Assembly (NCBI RefSeq): GCF_047948215.1
Contig: NC_134458.1
Coordinates: forward strand, 136,942,536-137,006,535
Reading direction: 5' to 3'
Length of the DNA stretch: 64,000 nucleotides
DNA from: Lycorma delicatula
Taxonomy: Eukaryota; Arthropoda; Insecta; Hemiptera; Fulgoridae
Shown here: one piece after another, positions 1 to 11,946 of the stretch
How positions within the stretch are numbered: position 1 is the stretch's first letter
Layout of the letters: the number at the start of each line of letters is the position of its first letter
Program-made: the position numbers and the translations under genes
The notes under the pieces: generated by a model
Seen by the model: the letters and a program-made list of their open reading frames with translations, nothing else
Database searches by the model: none
What the model was told of the DNA's origin: nothing

Positions 1-23
1 TGCTATTCGCCGGGAAAGTAAAA
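1..23 (+). repeat. Truncated 3' tip of a hairpin-ended repeat (family H1)
   Basis: The first bases end in GGGAAAGTAAAA, as does the hairpin-ended repeat at 49574-49632. Here only the right limb of the hairpin is inside the window, so the body should lie to the left. The assignment rests on about 12-15 matching bases plus a loosely similar neighbourhood. Confidence 0.35.
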
Positions 24-920
24 ATTAATTAATGACTACGATTTATAACATAATCAGCAACACGGTGTATCCATTATATTAAGGAGCTGTAGCTTTAAAG
101 ATATCACAATTAAATAAATTATAAAATTTATAAAAATGTTTAAATTTTACTTACCTGAAATTTCAAATATCTATTTAGAAGACCTCGACTAGGGATAATA
201 CTTCAAAATTTGAAAAAAATGGCAAAATGAATTTTGCAAGTCAGCCAAAATATAGCCTTCAGAATAAAAAACAAGCCGAGAAAGGTTCGTTTTTAGGATT
301 TAATTTTAAAAAACCTTTTAAATGAGTGTCTGAATTTTTTATATATAACTGAATTTAAATATAAGTTAAACCTTAATTTGGATTTTATAAAAATCTGACG
401 GGCTACTTTAAAAATATTAATTCACAAACTTGATAATTGGCACATCGGAAAATGATTCAGAAACGTATTTCATTGGTTAAATAAACATCAACAGGTATAA
501 ATAAACTATCAAAATAAATACAAAAAAGCATAATATTTACATTGTTTCACAGGTGTTGTTTTTAACTTGTTTATTTTCATTTCGTTTTTGTATTCATCTT
601 AACTTTTATAATTTCTTTTATATCTGCTGAGTAAATGATAGTTGTTTAAAAACTAAAATTTGTATGAATTAATAGGTTTTTATTTTTTTAGGAGGTTCAC
701 ATAGTTCTTTCTGAGAGCTTTATTAATATAATTAATCATAAAACGAATAAATTTCATCAATACTAATTATTTACTTTAGTATTACTTTTTTTTGTTTTAT
801 TTAAACTTTTTTTTCATTTAATTTTTTATCTTATAATTTATCTTGTTTAAGAAAGAATTTATGAATTTAATTATTCTGGAACTTCTGTTGGCTATCATAA
901 ATTTGTAAAATAAATCCAAA
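24..920. other. AT-rich non-coding stretch
   Basis: No ORF longer than about 60 codons, no recognisable repeat and no RNA gene. The sequence is poly-A/poly-T rich and looks like ordinary intergenic or intronic DNA. Confidence 0.6.
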
Positions 921-922
921 AC

Positions 923-1562
923 AATTACAATGAAATTGTAAACCGTACGGTAAGAATCGCAGATATTTCTTCCGCTCAAAAAACAAAAATTTTTGTAATA
1001 TAAATAAAACTGTTTTTAACAAAACGATACTGATATCAAAAACGGTACGACACTACATTTCTATTATCAAAATGTGTTATTAAATTAGAATTTTCTTTAA
1101 AAAGAAAATACATGTTAAATATATGTAACAGACAATAAATATACAATAATAGATAATAAACAATGTTTAAGCGTTCCATATAGTAAGCGAAAAAAATTGT
1201 TTACGAAACTCTTACCGGCCCGATTTCATTTATTAACAACAAATAATCATAAGAATTGTATTATTTTTGTAAATGTGATATGTATTATATATAAATGAAA
1301 TCGGGCCGTAAGAGTTTTGTAACAAATTTTTCTTTTATTTTGCTTAATAATTGTTTATCTATTGTATATCAATTGTCTATTACTGTCTATTTAATAACAG
1401 ATTTTGATAATAGAAATGTAGTGTCGTACCTTTTTTGATATCAGTATCGTTTTGTTAAAAACAGTTTTATTTATATTACAAAAATTTTTGTTTTTATAGC
1501 GGAAGAATGATATCTGCGAGACTCTTGTCTTTTACCGTACGGTTTACAATTTCATTGTAATT
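923..1562. mobile_element. Large fold-back (long inverted repeat) element, about 640 bp
   Basis: The left arm (about 923-1232) and right arm (about 1292-1562) are inverted copies of each other around a loop of about 60 bases. Matching landmarks are AACCGTACGGTAA at 941-953 against TTACCGTACGGTT at 1532-1544, the GATATCAG block near 1032 against its complement near 1437, and CGGCCCGATTTCATTTA at 1216-1232 against its complement at 1292-1308. The arms differ by small indels; the left is about 40 bases longer. There is no ORF, so it would be non-autonomous. I see no clear target-site duplication. It resembles fold-back elements or a very large MITE; the superfamily cannot be told from this copy. 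Confidence 0.85.
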
Positions 1563-3440
1563 TTTAGGATATCACTGCGTTTTGTTAGTTGTTCTTTTAT
1601 TTTTTTTATGATTTACTGATTGTTATCTTATGGATGTATTATTAAAATTTATTGCCTTAGAACAAACAAATTGAATTTTACGATCAATTTTTTTTATTGA
1701 TAGTCACTTCATACCATATTTTTCCTTTTTTAATAAAACTAGTATAATCTCTTGTAAACTAATATTTTTATTTTTTTAAAGAAGGTATGGGAATTAAAAA
1801 AATTGTTTCATCTTCAGTACTTACATTTATATAACAGCATTCACTATTAAAACAAGCTGTAGTATATTTTCTTTTAGATTTTATTATTTCAAGTACATTA
1901 TCAAGATTTTGTACCCTACCTGGTATTATCCAGTACTGCTATCTAGCGGCGCGATTCGTAAAGGTATATTCAAAAAATAAATAAAATGACATATTCGAGT
2001 CCCGTGGTTCATCAAATGGAAAAAACCGTTGTCTAAAAAAATTCGATGTATTTTTTGAAAGTATTCTTTATTATTAATCTAATTTAACTGAAATATAATT
2101 TTTTCACGCTTATTTATTTTCCCCATTTTCATTTCACTGTTAGGTTAGGTCATGTTTAGTACTGTAAACATAGTTCGTTGACATCGTCACCTCTTATCGA
2201 CGAAGTTCTAACGAACTACCTGATAAATAAATCACATTATTTTTAATAAAATTACTTCAAGGTACATGATAGAGCCGGGAACAAAAAGTGATTTAGCCGT
2301 ATAACATTTACAGACAGATTAGAATCAGTAAAATTAAGTAAAATACGAAGTTATTTTTAATTCATTTGAAGGGATTTTTCCCTTTTTCTATATAAAAATA
2401 TACATTTTAAAATGTTTGTGATTTTTAAGGGTGATTGTTAAATAAAATAAGAGAAAGGGTTCAGAAATTGCTTATTAATTAATTAAATGATTGAAATCAA
2501 GTCAGTAAAAAAAAACAAAAAAAAAAAAAACACAGTTGCGTATAAAATATCTGATATACGACTTACATAGGTAAGCAACCATTACAAGACCGTCACAAGC
2601 AGATGCTTTTTGATTTGTAAACGGATATGTTACCGGCGTTTTGTTGAAACGGAGCACGTCTTCCATTAATCCCTTATTTATTTTGTACGATTATACATCA
2701 GACGGACAGGCACAGTATATAATACAAGAATGAATATCTCCATTGTAATTGCTTTTGTTAATTAATTCGAACATTCTGTACGTGTCTATGCGTAGGGGAA
2801 ACACAAATTTATATATAAGGCTAAATATCTATACATCTATACAAACAGGTTACTTGAGTGATAGTGAATTTTTCTCTTTACAAGTACAAAATCACACACG
2901 TATTCTCTATTCTCATATATCCACGCAGAGAAACGTCTGATTTGTTATCACAAAGGAAATACAATGTTCAGGTGGTAATGTAATTACAACGAATATTTTA
3001 TTTTTTATTAAAAACACGTATGTAAAAGAAAGCTCTAAAACTTTACGGATTACAGCTATCAAAATTTTGAATTTTAGTACTTTCAACGGTAAATCGACTT
3101 ACTTCATTCAGGTAACATAAGGAATTTGAATTTTAAACTAGTAAAATTAAATAAAAATAAAAATTTTTACGTGAGTTTGATCAAATTTTTTTAAGTTTCT
3201 GATATTTAGGACTGAAAAAAAACAAAGAATAAGACACTGATCCTTTAAATAACTGTAACCATTTATTGTTATGATTACACAAATTTGAAGAAAAAAGTTT
3301 AATAAAAATAGTTTCTTATCGAAACAAAAACAATATTTTTATGATTCAATTAATCATATCTATTTTTATCCGACTAAATTAATACCTCATTCAACTTTAC
3401 ACATAATTTTTCAGTAAATTAAATAAATCGTCAGGAATTA
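1563..3440. other. AT-rich stretch without supported genes
   Basis: I see only short chance ORFs and A/T homopolymers (for example about 2510-2530). The ORF at 2749-2940 lacks protein-like composition and any recognisable motif. Confidence 0.55.
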
Positions 3441-3799
3441 TATACAGAATGTATCGCAAAGTTCTCCCGGGACTTTCATAACCTACTCTCCTCGTGAAAA
3501 TACTGGAAAACGTTCTGATAAACCTGTCCTAAAATGCTTCGTTCGCGAGTTACAACAAGTGAACGATTTCGCTCGGATTTCAGTTACTCCGGTGAAATCA
3601 CGTTGTACTGAAATTTTTAAGTTGTTAATTACGGAACACATTTAGCTATTTCTTATTATTATTGACCTGAAAAATCCAATAAAATAGGTCCCAGGACTGT
3701 ATTTGTAATAGTTTTGCAGCAGTTTGTTTTAGTAGAGGAAATCTGTCGTAAAAATCAATAAACTGGGGTGAAAACACCTGTTTTTTATGTTTGACATAC

Positions 3800-3862
3800 A
3801 AACGGTATATACCGTTTAACAAAGTTAACAAGTTTTATGTGTTTATATAAACACATAAAACT
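3800..3862. repeat. Two perfect palindromes inside the left arm
   Basis: An 18-bp perfect palindrome (AAACGGTATATACCGTTT, 3800-3817) is followed 13 bases later by a 32-bp perfect palindrome (3831-3862, centred on TATA). The right arm of the same transposon does not keep either one, so they arose or were lost after the arms diverged. Confidence 0.85.
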
Positions 3863-3954
3863 TTAAACAGAACTTGTAGAGAATTTACGTATGAAAAAAA
3901 TCATAAGAGAAGTTGAATAAAATTAGAAAAATTCGAATTTTATTTAGAAGCCAG

Positions 3955-4690
3955 TTCAACATTTACACCCAGAAGACCCAGAAGGTCCGTTTCGCTTGGA
4001 GTTCTGCAACTGGTCGAATATAAATCGACAGCTCCACACGTTAGCATGCTTTGTTTACCGACGAGGCAAATTTCATTTGAGGTGGCGTCAAAAACTTACG
4101 CACTGCCTATATATGGGCAGAAGTAAATCATGAAACGATGGAAAGCAATTTTCAACACCGATTTAGCGTCAATGTTAGGTGCGGCCTTCTTCACACGCTG
4201 TTTGGACCGTTCATATTAACTGGCCGGTTTAATGCTTAAGTGCTAACTTGGATTTTCTTTAAGAACAATTGCCGCAGCTGCTTGAAGATGTCCTCTAGCG
4301 CTAAGACGCAAAATATATTTCCAGTACGATGGCGCGCTTCCCCGCTGGAGATTCTGGAGATTCCCCGCTGGAGTCCCCGTGATCTGGTTTCGTTTCCACT
4401 CACTAAAATCATTATTTCCCTGGTAAATGGAACGGTCTTGGAGTTTTACAATCCTAACCACCATGACTGCCTACTAATTTAGCACCTTTAGATTTTTGCG
4501 CCTGGGTATGGATGAAGAATATTGCACATAAAACAAAAGTACATTCTCTTGAGGAATTAATTGTCCGCATTATGGACGCGGCTGAGCTACTTACGGACAC
4601 CCCCTAAAAAACTTAAAAGAGCAACAAAAGTAGTAGAGAAGCGCGCCAATAAATGTGTTGAAATTGGCGGGCTCATTTTTGAACATTTAT
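3955..4690 (+). pseudogene. Broken DDE transposase of the long-arm transposon
   Basis: Conceptual translation across several frames gives the blocks of a family of insect Tc1/mariner-related transposases. In order: an LFTDEANF-like block (first catalytic Asp, about 4050-4080), a WAEVN...FQHRFSVNVRCGL block (about 4118-4190), LFGPFILTGRFN (about 4200-4234), NNLPQLLEDV-like sequence (about 4263-4292), FPGKWNGLG (about 4415-4442), a LAPLDF block (about 4480-4498) and a C-terminal block near VHSLEELIVRIMDAA (about 4540-4585). At least two stops and several frameshifts separate the blocks, and the N-terminal DNA-binding region is not visible. The open frames at 4240-4482 (plus) and 4243-4464 (minus) are fragments or shadows of this gene. 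I am sure of the superfamily, not of the named subfamily. Confidence 0.8.
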
Positions 4691-5204
4691 TATATAAACT
4701 AGTACGTATAATGCATTTTGGTCTACTTTACAGTTTCTAAACAAAATTCTAATTTTTCAAACTTCTCCTGTTCTATTCAAATTATCTAACACCACTTTGT
4801 TCAGAATTAAATTCTTTACAAGTTTTGTATAAAATTTTTATGTGTTCATTACCCACTTAACAAAGTTATAGTACGTCAAACATAAAAAAAACAGGGTTTT
4901 TACTCCGATTTATTAGTTTTCACCATAGGTTTCTCAAAAGCTATTGTATATACGATTTTAGGACCTATTTTATTCGATTTTTCAGGTCAAAAGCCATAAG
5001 AAATTACCAATTATGCCCCTTACTTAACGTCCTAAGTACGACCATATTTCACCGGGGTAGCTGAAATTCAAGTGAAAGTTTTCACTAGCCATAACTCGCA
5101 ACGAAGCATTTTAGGACATGTGTTTATAAGAACGTTTTCCATTATTTTCACGAGGAGAATAGGTTATCAAAGTACCGGGCGAATTTCGTGACAGACTCTG
5201 TATA

Positions 5205-6170
5205 TTTAATACTCTACCAGTAAAGAATTTCCTTCCGTCTTTGTATATAAGAATTTAAAAATTCTATGCAGAAACCTTAATCAGTACTTGAAATAGACTG
5301 GAATAATACCTTCTTATTAAAAATTCAGGCAATTTCCCATTTCTCAGATATTTAGAATGTAAAAATTTGGTATAATTATTCTAAAACAGACATTTAAGGA
5401 GGTAGATTTTTATTTACATATCCCAAGTACGATAAATCAGATAGGGATTAAACGTTTTCTCGAAACATCAGAGTTTGGAACTTGAAGCATTATATTCTTC
5501 TTAGGTAGTAAACTACCGCTAAGAAAGAACTTTCCTTAATCAATAAAGAAATAAAATAAAAGAATAGTAGAAAATATTGATTGATTTAAATTCACTACTT
5601 TCTTTTTGTAATAAAAAGAAACGAGGAAAACCAATATTCTGAAATTATGATATTCGTCAGTTCATCGCTCCAAGTTAGGATGAATGGAATTATTAAGTAT
5701 TAATGAATTGAAGTTACACTCACAATATCCGTATAATCGTTAGTGATAGAGCTGTTGCGATCCGTCTGAACCTGTTATGACAGAAGCTTAAAATTCAACG
5801 TACACATGACAACTGCAATATAATATCAAACATATCTTGTGGTTTTTCCTTTAAACCAGCTTTAAAAGGATCAAGGAAGGATTTTGAAGTTCGGGTATAT
5901 TTTATAATATATTTGTGATAGAATCTATCAACTCAAAATTAAAACATTTTAATAACGTAAACTTTGTTATTTTTGAATATACCATTCTATCATCTTCTAG
6001 AAATAAAATCTACTTAAGCAGTAGCGTAAAAAATACCGGAAATGTTTTCTTCCGTAATAACCGATTAAATAAATTGTTTTCCCGAAGAACATCAATTATA
6101 AGACATATTTAACATAAATTACATTTTTAAAACGTTGAAATAAATTTTACTCAAGCTTTATTTTTTATTA
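5205..6170. other. AT-rich stretch without supported genes
   Basis: Short ORFs only, such as 5915-6112 (plus), which is rich in N, S and R and shows no motif. No repeat recognised. Confidence 0.5.
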
Positions 6171-6737
6171 TTTGGTCACTCCCAGAGCGACCGGTACAAC
6201 TTTAAAGCATTACCTCAATCGCTCCGGATTATCGTGGCAGCAGATTGGCCCACCCTGACTTGGACCCTCCAGAGGCTCCCATCGGGGTCACCCGTGGATC
6301 ATAGGAACAGCCCGACTTCCGCTTCTGGATAGTCGAGATGCCCCTCCCAGGAGAGCTGCCCTTCCCGGCCTTAACCTACTAGGTTCCAGACATGCATTTC
6401 GCATGCCCTTCCCCTCAACACGCCCTCATACCATCAGGGTCCTCCGTGCCATCATCGGAAGCACCCCGACTTTCCCGCTCTTATGTACGGGCGAGCCAAG
6501 GTGTCCTAGGCAAGGAGGCTGCTTACCTGGCCCTAGACGTCGCCACGTTTCGTCCCGACTTCCTTCATTTTTTGAAGTCACAAACAAATACATCAAATAT
6601 AAAGCAAGACAAAAAACAACATATAATCTGAACAATTACAATTCAGAATGTACTAATTACTAAGAACCTTAATCTAATAACTAAGCTTATTATACTTAAG
6701 GCCGGATGCAGCTCCAACCCTGGTAGATTGGGTAACC

Positions 6738-7016
6738 CTATGCCATAACTCCTTTATTCTTTCCAAAGTATAACTCTACGCCCCAGAGTGCTTCTTTCCT
6801 GCCTTTATTCTGCGGATCCTGGAGCATGTATCCCATCAACGTGTCTGGGGTCAACCAGCTAAGTCCCTTCCGTCTTCTACATTGAAAGAACACATGCTCC
6901 ATTGTATCCTCTTCCTCGCAATAGATACAGGTCGGAGTGTCCCTCCAGCCAAATCTGTGGAGGTACGCCCCAAACCATCCATACCCCGAGAGGAGCTGGG
7001 TCAGGAAGTAGTCCAC
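6738..7016 (-). pseudogene. R1-like LINE C-terminal zinc-knuckle region
   Basis: The 92-residue frame begins with a block like those after the RT in R1-type LINEs: LTQLLSGYGWFGAYLHRFG, then CIYCEEEDTMEHVFFQC, which gives a C-x2-C-x8-H-x4-C zinc-knuckle. The segment LTPDTLMGYMLQDPQN is the usual tail motif of these proteins. It overlaps the preceding domain's frame by 16 bases at 7001-7016, in a different frame, marking a frameshift near 7010. It is the 3' coding end of the minus-strand LINE. Confidence 0.8.
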
Positions 7017-7453
7017 TTTCCCAAATCCCCTTCGAAGCCATGGTTCGAGGCGCGGTACGAGCCCCTTCGTTCAGGCACCGTTCGTTGACACCTCCCAGAC
7101 TGCCAATCAGCTGTGCGTTGTCGTCTGGCCTCCGCCTTTGCTGTTCTATCAAACACACTTTTCATCTCCAGCGCCCGGAGATGAATTGGCGGCACTCCAG
7201 ATATAACCTTCACCGCTACTCCCGATATGGTCCTATATGCCAAGATAATCCTTATATTGGCCCGGCGTTGGAGTGAGGAATGCTTCCCGACGTTCCTTCT
7301 AACCTCCAACGCCTCATACCATACTGGGACCGCGTAGAGCAATATCGAGGTTGGCACGGACAGCAACACCTTGCGGTTGCTGGCCCGAGGGCCTCCTTTG
7401 GTCAACAGGATATTTTCCAAATCTACCAGAACTCGTTCCGCTCTCTCTGTCAC
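7001..7453 (-). pseudogene. R1-like LINE reverse transcriptase thumb and connection region
   Basis: This 150-residue frame carries the sequence signature that follows the RT palm in R1-group elements: SVPTSILLYAVPVWYEAL (residues about 31-48), then the RRANIRIILAYRTISG and AVKVISGVPPIHLRALE blocks. Upstream on the same strand, in another frame, is the expected VWLDRTRHFTVHIQKV-type lead-in (about 7500-7450). The palm motif that should read YADD appears only as AYGDYL (about 7742-7725), so a catalytic aspartate looks lost, besides the frameshifts. Confidence 0.8.
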
Positions 7454-8033
7454 CTTCTGGATGTGAACAGTGAAGTGGCGGGTTCGATCTAGCCATACTC
7501 CTAAGTACCTAGCGTTTCTACTTTCATGTACTGTAAGGTCATCGACCCGGATCTACATTCGTCGCCAGCTGCCTGCGTCCAGCTAGAGTCACCATCTCTG
7601 TTTTGTTTAAGGCCGATTGCAACCCCCGCTCACGTAGCCACGCGCTTGCTCTTCCTACCACCTCGTTGGAACTCTCCTCTACCAGATCAGAGGATCTGTA
7701 CGTTCAGCCACCAACAGGGTAAGGTAGTCGCCGTACGCGATCACCGGAGCATTTCCCGGTAGTTCCATCTTCTTCGCCTTGATCCGAAAGGTCGCCCACC
7801 GTAGCTTGTCCAGAGAAAGGCGCTGCGCGTGGCCAACTTCCGGCTCTACTCAATTCCCGTCAAAGGCTGGAAATAGCGACTGGACGGCCCGTAGGGTCTG
7901 GCCACGAGACAGGATGGGAGGCGTCGCCCAAACCTTTTCATCGCGATCTAATAGGCCTTCCCCCAGGGGTCTGCGTCCAGTTATCCCACCAGAATTCGCC
8001 ATGCCTCGATTGTGGCCAGTCTTATCGCGTCCC

Positions 8034-8594
8034 TCAAATGATGTCTGTACCCCTACTGTAGGTTTTGCAGCTGCTCAGGCGGGGTATTACGACATCTCCT
8101 GACCCGCATAAGCGCCCTTCTCTTCTTCTGGACCTCCTTCCGGAGGGATGCAATTTCAACTGAACACCAATAAACCTGTGTTGTCTCGTGTGTTGTGCTG
8201 CTTCTTCGCACTTTCCCTTCAGCACAGACATCAATTCTTCTGGGTTTAGGGGTTAGGTGTCACCTTCTCGATCACTTCGTCTGCTACACTCTGCAGTTGG
8301 GTTTCCATGTGCTTCCATCGTTGACGGGGTGAATGGTGGAGTGGTCGGATATCTCTGATCACAAAGATTTTCTTCGTGATAACTGCCGCTCTCCACATCA
8401 CTAACCTTCCACCTCTCCACCGTCGGCACCAGTCCCTTCGGCACTGCTGTTATATCGAGGACAGATCCCTGTCCTCTTCCCACGAATGTAGGGACAGCAG
8501 GCACATTGACGACGACCATTTCAAGTGACGATAATAGCGTCGCCAGCTCGCATCGTCTGTGTGTGGACCGTCTGCCGGCCAGTTCTCTACACAT
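8034..8594 (-). pseudogene. R1-like LINE endonuclease C-terminal end and linker
   Basis: The frames at 8594-8253 and 8234-8034, separated by a stop, together match the end of an AP-like endonuclease: AGDLTAEC in a neighbouring frame (about 8620-8595), then PAVPTFVGRGQGSVLDIT and GWRV-like sequence around 8485-8410, and a charged linker. The catalytic front half of the domain is absent, consistent with 5' truncation. Confidence in the family comes from the downstream domains as much as from this piece. Confidence 0.65.
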
Positions 8595-8679
8595 TCTGCG
8601 GTTAGGTCCCCGGCTAGTATCACTGATTTCCTTGTTTCTCTTATAAGCTGTTCCAGGTCTGTTAGAAGTTTCTGAAATA

Positions 8680-9342
8680 ATCTTTATATTTTAAAAATTA
8701 AAAAAGTAACTTAAATTAAAAAATTCGAATTCCTGAGTGGAATTATTTTTCGTAAAAATTCAGATTAAAGTGAGTTTTACTTTACTTTAAAATCAGCTTT
8801 TACTTGTATACATTATTATATAAATCTAATAATACGAGGAGAAAGGTAATATGTTTCATGTGATTTTTTGTATTTATTTTTACATCATGATTATTTATTT
8901 TAATTTCATGAAACTGATTCAGTCGAACCGAAAAGGTAATTCAGTCAAATCGACTGAATTAATTGAAAGAATGACAACGGTCAAATATCGATTTGAAACA
9001 TAATATAAAGGCTCCATTATAGGCTATATAATGCAGTCTTAAAGAAATATTAAGGAAAAGAAATCATAAAAATTTTGTTAATGTATACATGTAACAAAAA
9101 TACACATACATTTCCTCTATTAACTGGAAACAGTAAACGAAAAACATTATTTCTCAAAGAACATTTAACAATATTTATCCTGATCTTTCGTACGACTGTA
9201 ATGCAAATAAGGCCTTTGAATTACGTGAAAGAGAAATAAGATCTGTTTTCTTTTAGAATAATGATGTTCATTACATAATCCGACTTTGTTGTAAACGAAG
9301 ACAAGATGTAACTTCTAGGACTGATCAAGAATTAAAATAATC
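8680..9342. other. AT-rich stretch without supported genes
   Basis: A short near-palindrome around AATTCAGTC...GACTGAATT (8939-8961) is the only structure noted. Confidence 0.5.
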
Positions 9343-10039
9343 CCTTTCGGCTTGCCGGAAGGCGGAGGTAGAGGATCACCAATGCTAAGTAGAGGATAAA
9401 AAAGATTTCCACCTGAAAGTTAAGAAAAACATCAAATATACTCAATAAGATAATGTTTTCATGTGAAAAAAGTTTCACATGTTTAGCTTACAAGCCCCAT
9501 CTTCTTACAATTCCAGCAACATTTTGGTGATCCTTTGCTGTAAGGGTTGGTCATACCAAAAGTTGTTTCAGACAAAGGTTTTAGGTAATGTTTAGAGGAC
9601 TAACGACCACTTTAAACCGATTCGATACTGTACTTATTAAGGGAGGTATGATCCTTTTTGTCTTCGAACCCCCATTTTCTCTAACCCCTGGACCAATGGT
9701 TGGTGATATCAAAAAACTTTACTTAGATAAGGTTTAGGCTCTTATCCAAAGAATAGTAGGAATCTTAAATGAATTCGATATTTTACTTAATAAGAAAGTT
9801 ACAGAAATATTTTGTTTTTTCGAAAAAGCGAGTTATTTTTAAGGAACAATTTGAAAATAATTGGCGCAAAATTACGGCATTTATCGTGTCCACAAGAAAG
9901 TGAAATATATATATATAAACTTTTGAGCTGATGGTGGTTTTGGGGTCTGGGGAATATGAAACGCGAAGATATGTCGAACTTTTTCGTAATTCGAATCTTG
10001 GTACCATTGCAATAAGTATCTTTCTTATGAAATCTACCT
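9343..10039 (-). mobile_element. Non-autonomous hairpin-ended element (family H2), copy 1
   Basis: This is homologous, in reverse orientation, to 23420-24227. Matching landmarks are the hairpin CCTTTCGGC-TT-GCCGGAAGG at 9343-9362, GGCGGAGGTAGA, AATTCCAGCAA, GGTTGGTCATA, CGACCACTTTAAACCGATTCG, GGGAGGTATGAT, TCGAAAAAGCG, CACAAGAAAGTGAAATATA, and the other end TTTCTTATGAAAT (10021-10033). It is about 700 bp with no convincing ORF. One end forms a GC-rich hairpin and the other does not, so it is not a simple TIR element. Confidence 0.8.
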
Positions 10040-11946
10040 GAAAAAAATCAGTGAGCTCGGAATTTTATTTAGTGTATTTTCCTTAAGTAATTTTTTTTTT
10101 TTTTAAATGTTTTAAAATAAATTTAATGTTTTAATGATTATGATTTTATTACCAAAAACGTAACACTAAGAAAAGCATGAAGTGACGGATTTCAAAAAAA
10201 AAATAATAACATTTCATTCAATGGACCTAGAAAGGTAATTTTTTGATTGTTGTGAAATGCCAGATTTATTTTAGAAATAACGGGTATTATTCACGTAACA
10301 CATCGTATAGCATAAGACGACGTACGTGGAAGAAAACGCGTAAGTGTGTCATTGATCAGGAGATTAATTATGTTGTTATTATTAACCGTAAGTTTATATA
10401 AAAATAAGATAATTGATAATGCGTAGCTTTCAAATTTTGAAAGAAAATAATGGCATAAAATAGGTAATAGGAGGTAAAAGGAATGGTATAAAAATTTCCT
10501 TTAAAGAAGTTGAATACAAAAGTCATTCATTAGGACGTCGAAGACATCAATCAGCAGCTCAAATTAGAAACCATTATAATTGATATTACGCATTAGTAAA
10601 AACGATTATACGAAAGTACACTTGTATTAAGATAAGAAGTCAAACAGGATTCAAACATGACACGTTTACAAATTTTACGCTCAGCAAGATAACGATGATG
10701 AAAATTTCTTAAGGTATCCTATTTTATGGAAGAAGGAAATTTTTATGTTAATGGTTGAGTGAGTCAAAACAACATACCGATCGCTTTGAAAGGCAAAACA
10801 ACAAAATGAGATTTGACCCACTATCAAAACATACTCCAGCTGCTTTCCTGGAAATGAGATTGATGAAAGATATTGCCAGGTTATCTACTAAGAAATTAGT
10901 TAGCTTTGAATTAAAAACATACTCATCGAAAATTTTTTAAATCAATGGATTGAAAAAAAGGCCTATTTCCTAACCATCTTGAAGTCCATCTTGGATTTTT
11001 TCGTGATAGAATGAGTGAAAGCTTTTGCTACAAACACGATAATAATAGTGATCCAGCGAACGCGGAGATAAACAAAATAATAACGTTTTGATATCTGATA
11101 TGCAATAAATGGTGACTGTTAACTATTAAAAGGTGTAATAAAATTCGTTTATTATCTCAAGAATTTCTTAGTTTGGCTTAATAAAATTTTATCCGAGTAC
11201 CAAATGCATTTTATGAACATTTGTCAGTAATCCATAATAAATCTTTAATAAGCAGTGTTCATATAATTATTAAATAGTATTAATATTCGATTAAATTAAT
11301 TAACTATATATACAAAATACTCAAATAATGAGATTACTTTATTAACGAAGTAAAAGAATCCATATTAACTGAATATATAATCAGCCTATATATAGAGTAA
11401 TTTCACTGATTAATAATATTAATTATTCATAATAGATGTTAATGATTGCCTATTTATTACATGGTGATGCTTATATGCCATTAATATTAATTGATATTAT
11501 CTTTTGTAATTTATTTTTGTACTATCTGAAAAAGTCAACTTCTATCGCTTTTGATCGTTATTTTGGTTTGAGCTGGCTTGGTAGTTTTTATCTAAAAATA
11601 ATTTACGTTATGACGAACCAAAAATATGTCAGGGATTCTTTTTCAAATTGTGATTTATTAATAAATAAACCGATAAAAATTTAATGATAATGAAATAAAG
11701 GTTTAACACAAATTATATATTCTCAAAATATATAACAGGGAAAATTAAAATCAAATTTATTCAAAAATAACATTTATTTTACGTATGATATATAATTTTA
11801 ACGATAAAATTATTTATCGAGTCAAAAATATAATTGTGTTGTATAAAAATAAATATTCTTGTTATTATGTAATAATTAATTTCAACAAATGTATGAAATA
11901 AATTGTTAAAGTCTGCATTAAACATTTCACAACATATAACATAGTA
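10040..11946. other. AT-rich stretch without supported genes
   Basis: ORFs at 10755-10940 and 11436-11684 (plus) have the composition of chance AT-rich reading frames and no motif. A segment near 10970-11090 is somewhat protein-like in one frame but has no start, no splice sites and no family I recognise. Confidence 0.45.

Larger units (their letters stand above)
3441..5204. mobile_element. Decayed IS630/Tc1/mariner-type DNA transposon with long terminal inverted repeats
   Basis: The element starts TATACAG at 3441 and ends CTGTATA at 5204. Inverted arms of about 450 bp (3441-3893) and 400 bp (4803-5204) match over most of their length; both contain the CTCCTCGTGAAAATA block (3489-3503; complement at about 5143-5157) and the ATGTTTGAC block. 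Between them lies a broken DDE transposase on the plus strand (3955-4690). Long arms are unlike classical mariner, which has inverted repeats of about 30 bp, but occur in some relatives. Stops and frameshifts in the transposase show it is dead. Confidence 0.85.
6175..8670 (-). mobile_element. R1-like non-LTR retrotransposon, 5'-truncated and degenerate
   Basis: On the minus strand, reading from 8670 down, I find the end of an AP-type endonuclease domain (about 8645-8430), a linker with a DPWGKAY...KRF block (about 7990-7930) typical of R1/I/Jockey-group LINEs, a damaged reverse transcriptase, a thumb and C-terminal domain (7453-7001), and a cysteine-bearing tail (7016-6738). A 3' UTR of about 550 bases follows. 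The stretch is clearly GC-richer than its surroundings, as expected of a LINE in AT-rich DNA. ORF1, the start of the endonuclease and the RT fingers are missing. Many stops and frameshifts show it is dead. Confidence 0.85.

Noticed and set aside
6392..7762. Plus-strand ORFs over the R1-like LINE
   Set aside because: They are antisense shadows of a GC-rich minus-strand LINE; the minus strand has the conserved domain blocks.
10960..11095. Protein-like stretch in one plus-strand frame
   Set aside because: About 40 codons with balanced composition but no start, splice sites, stop context or recognisable family; too short to support.
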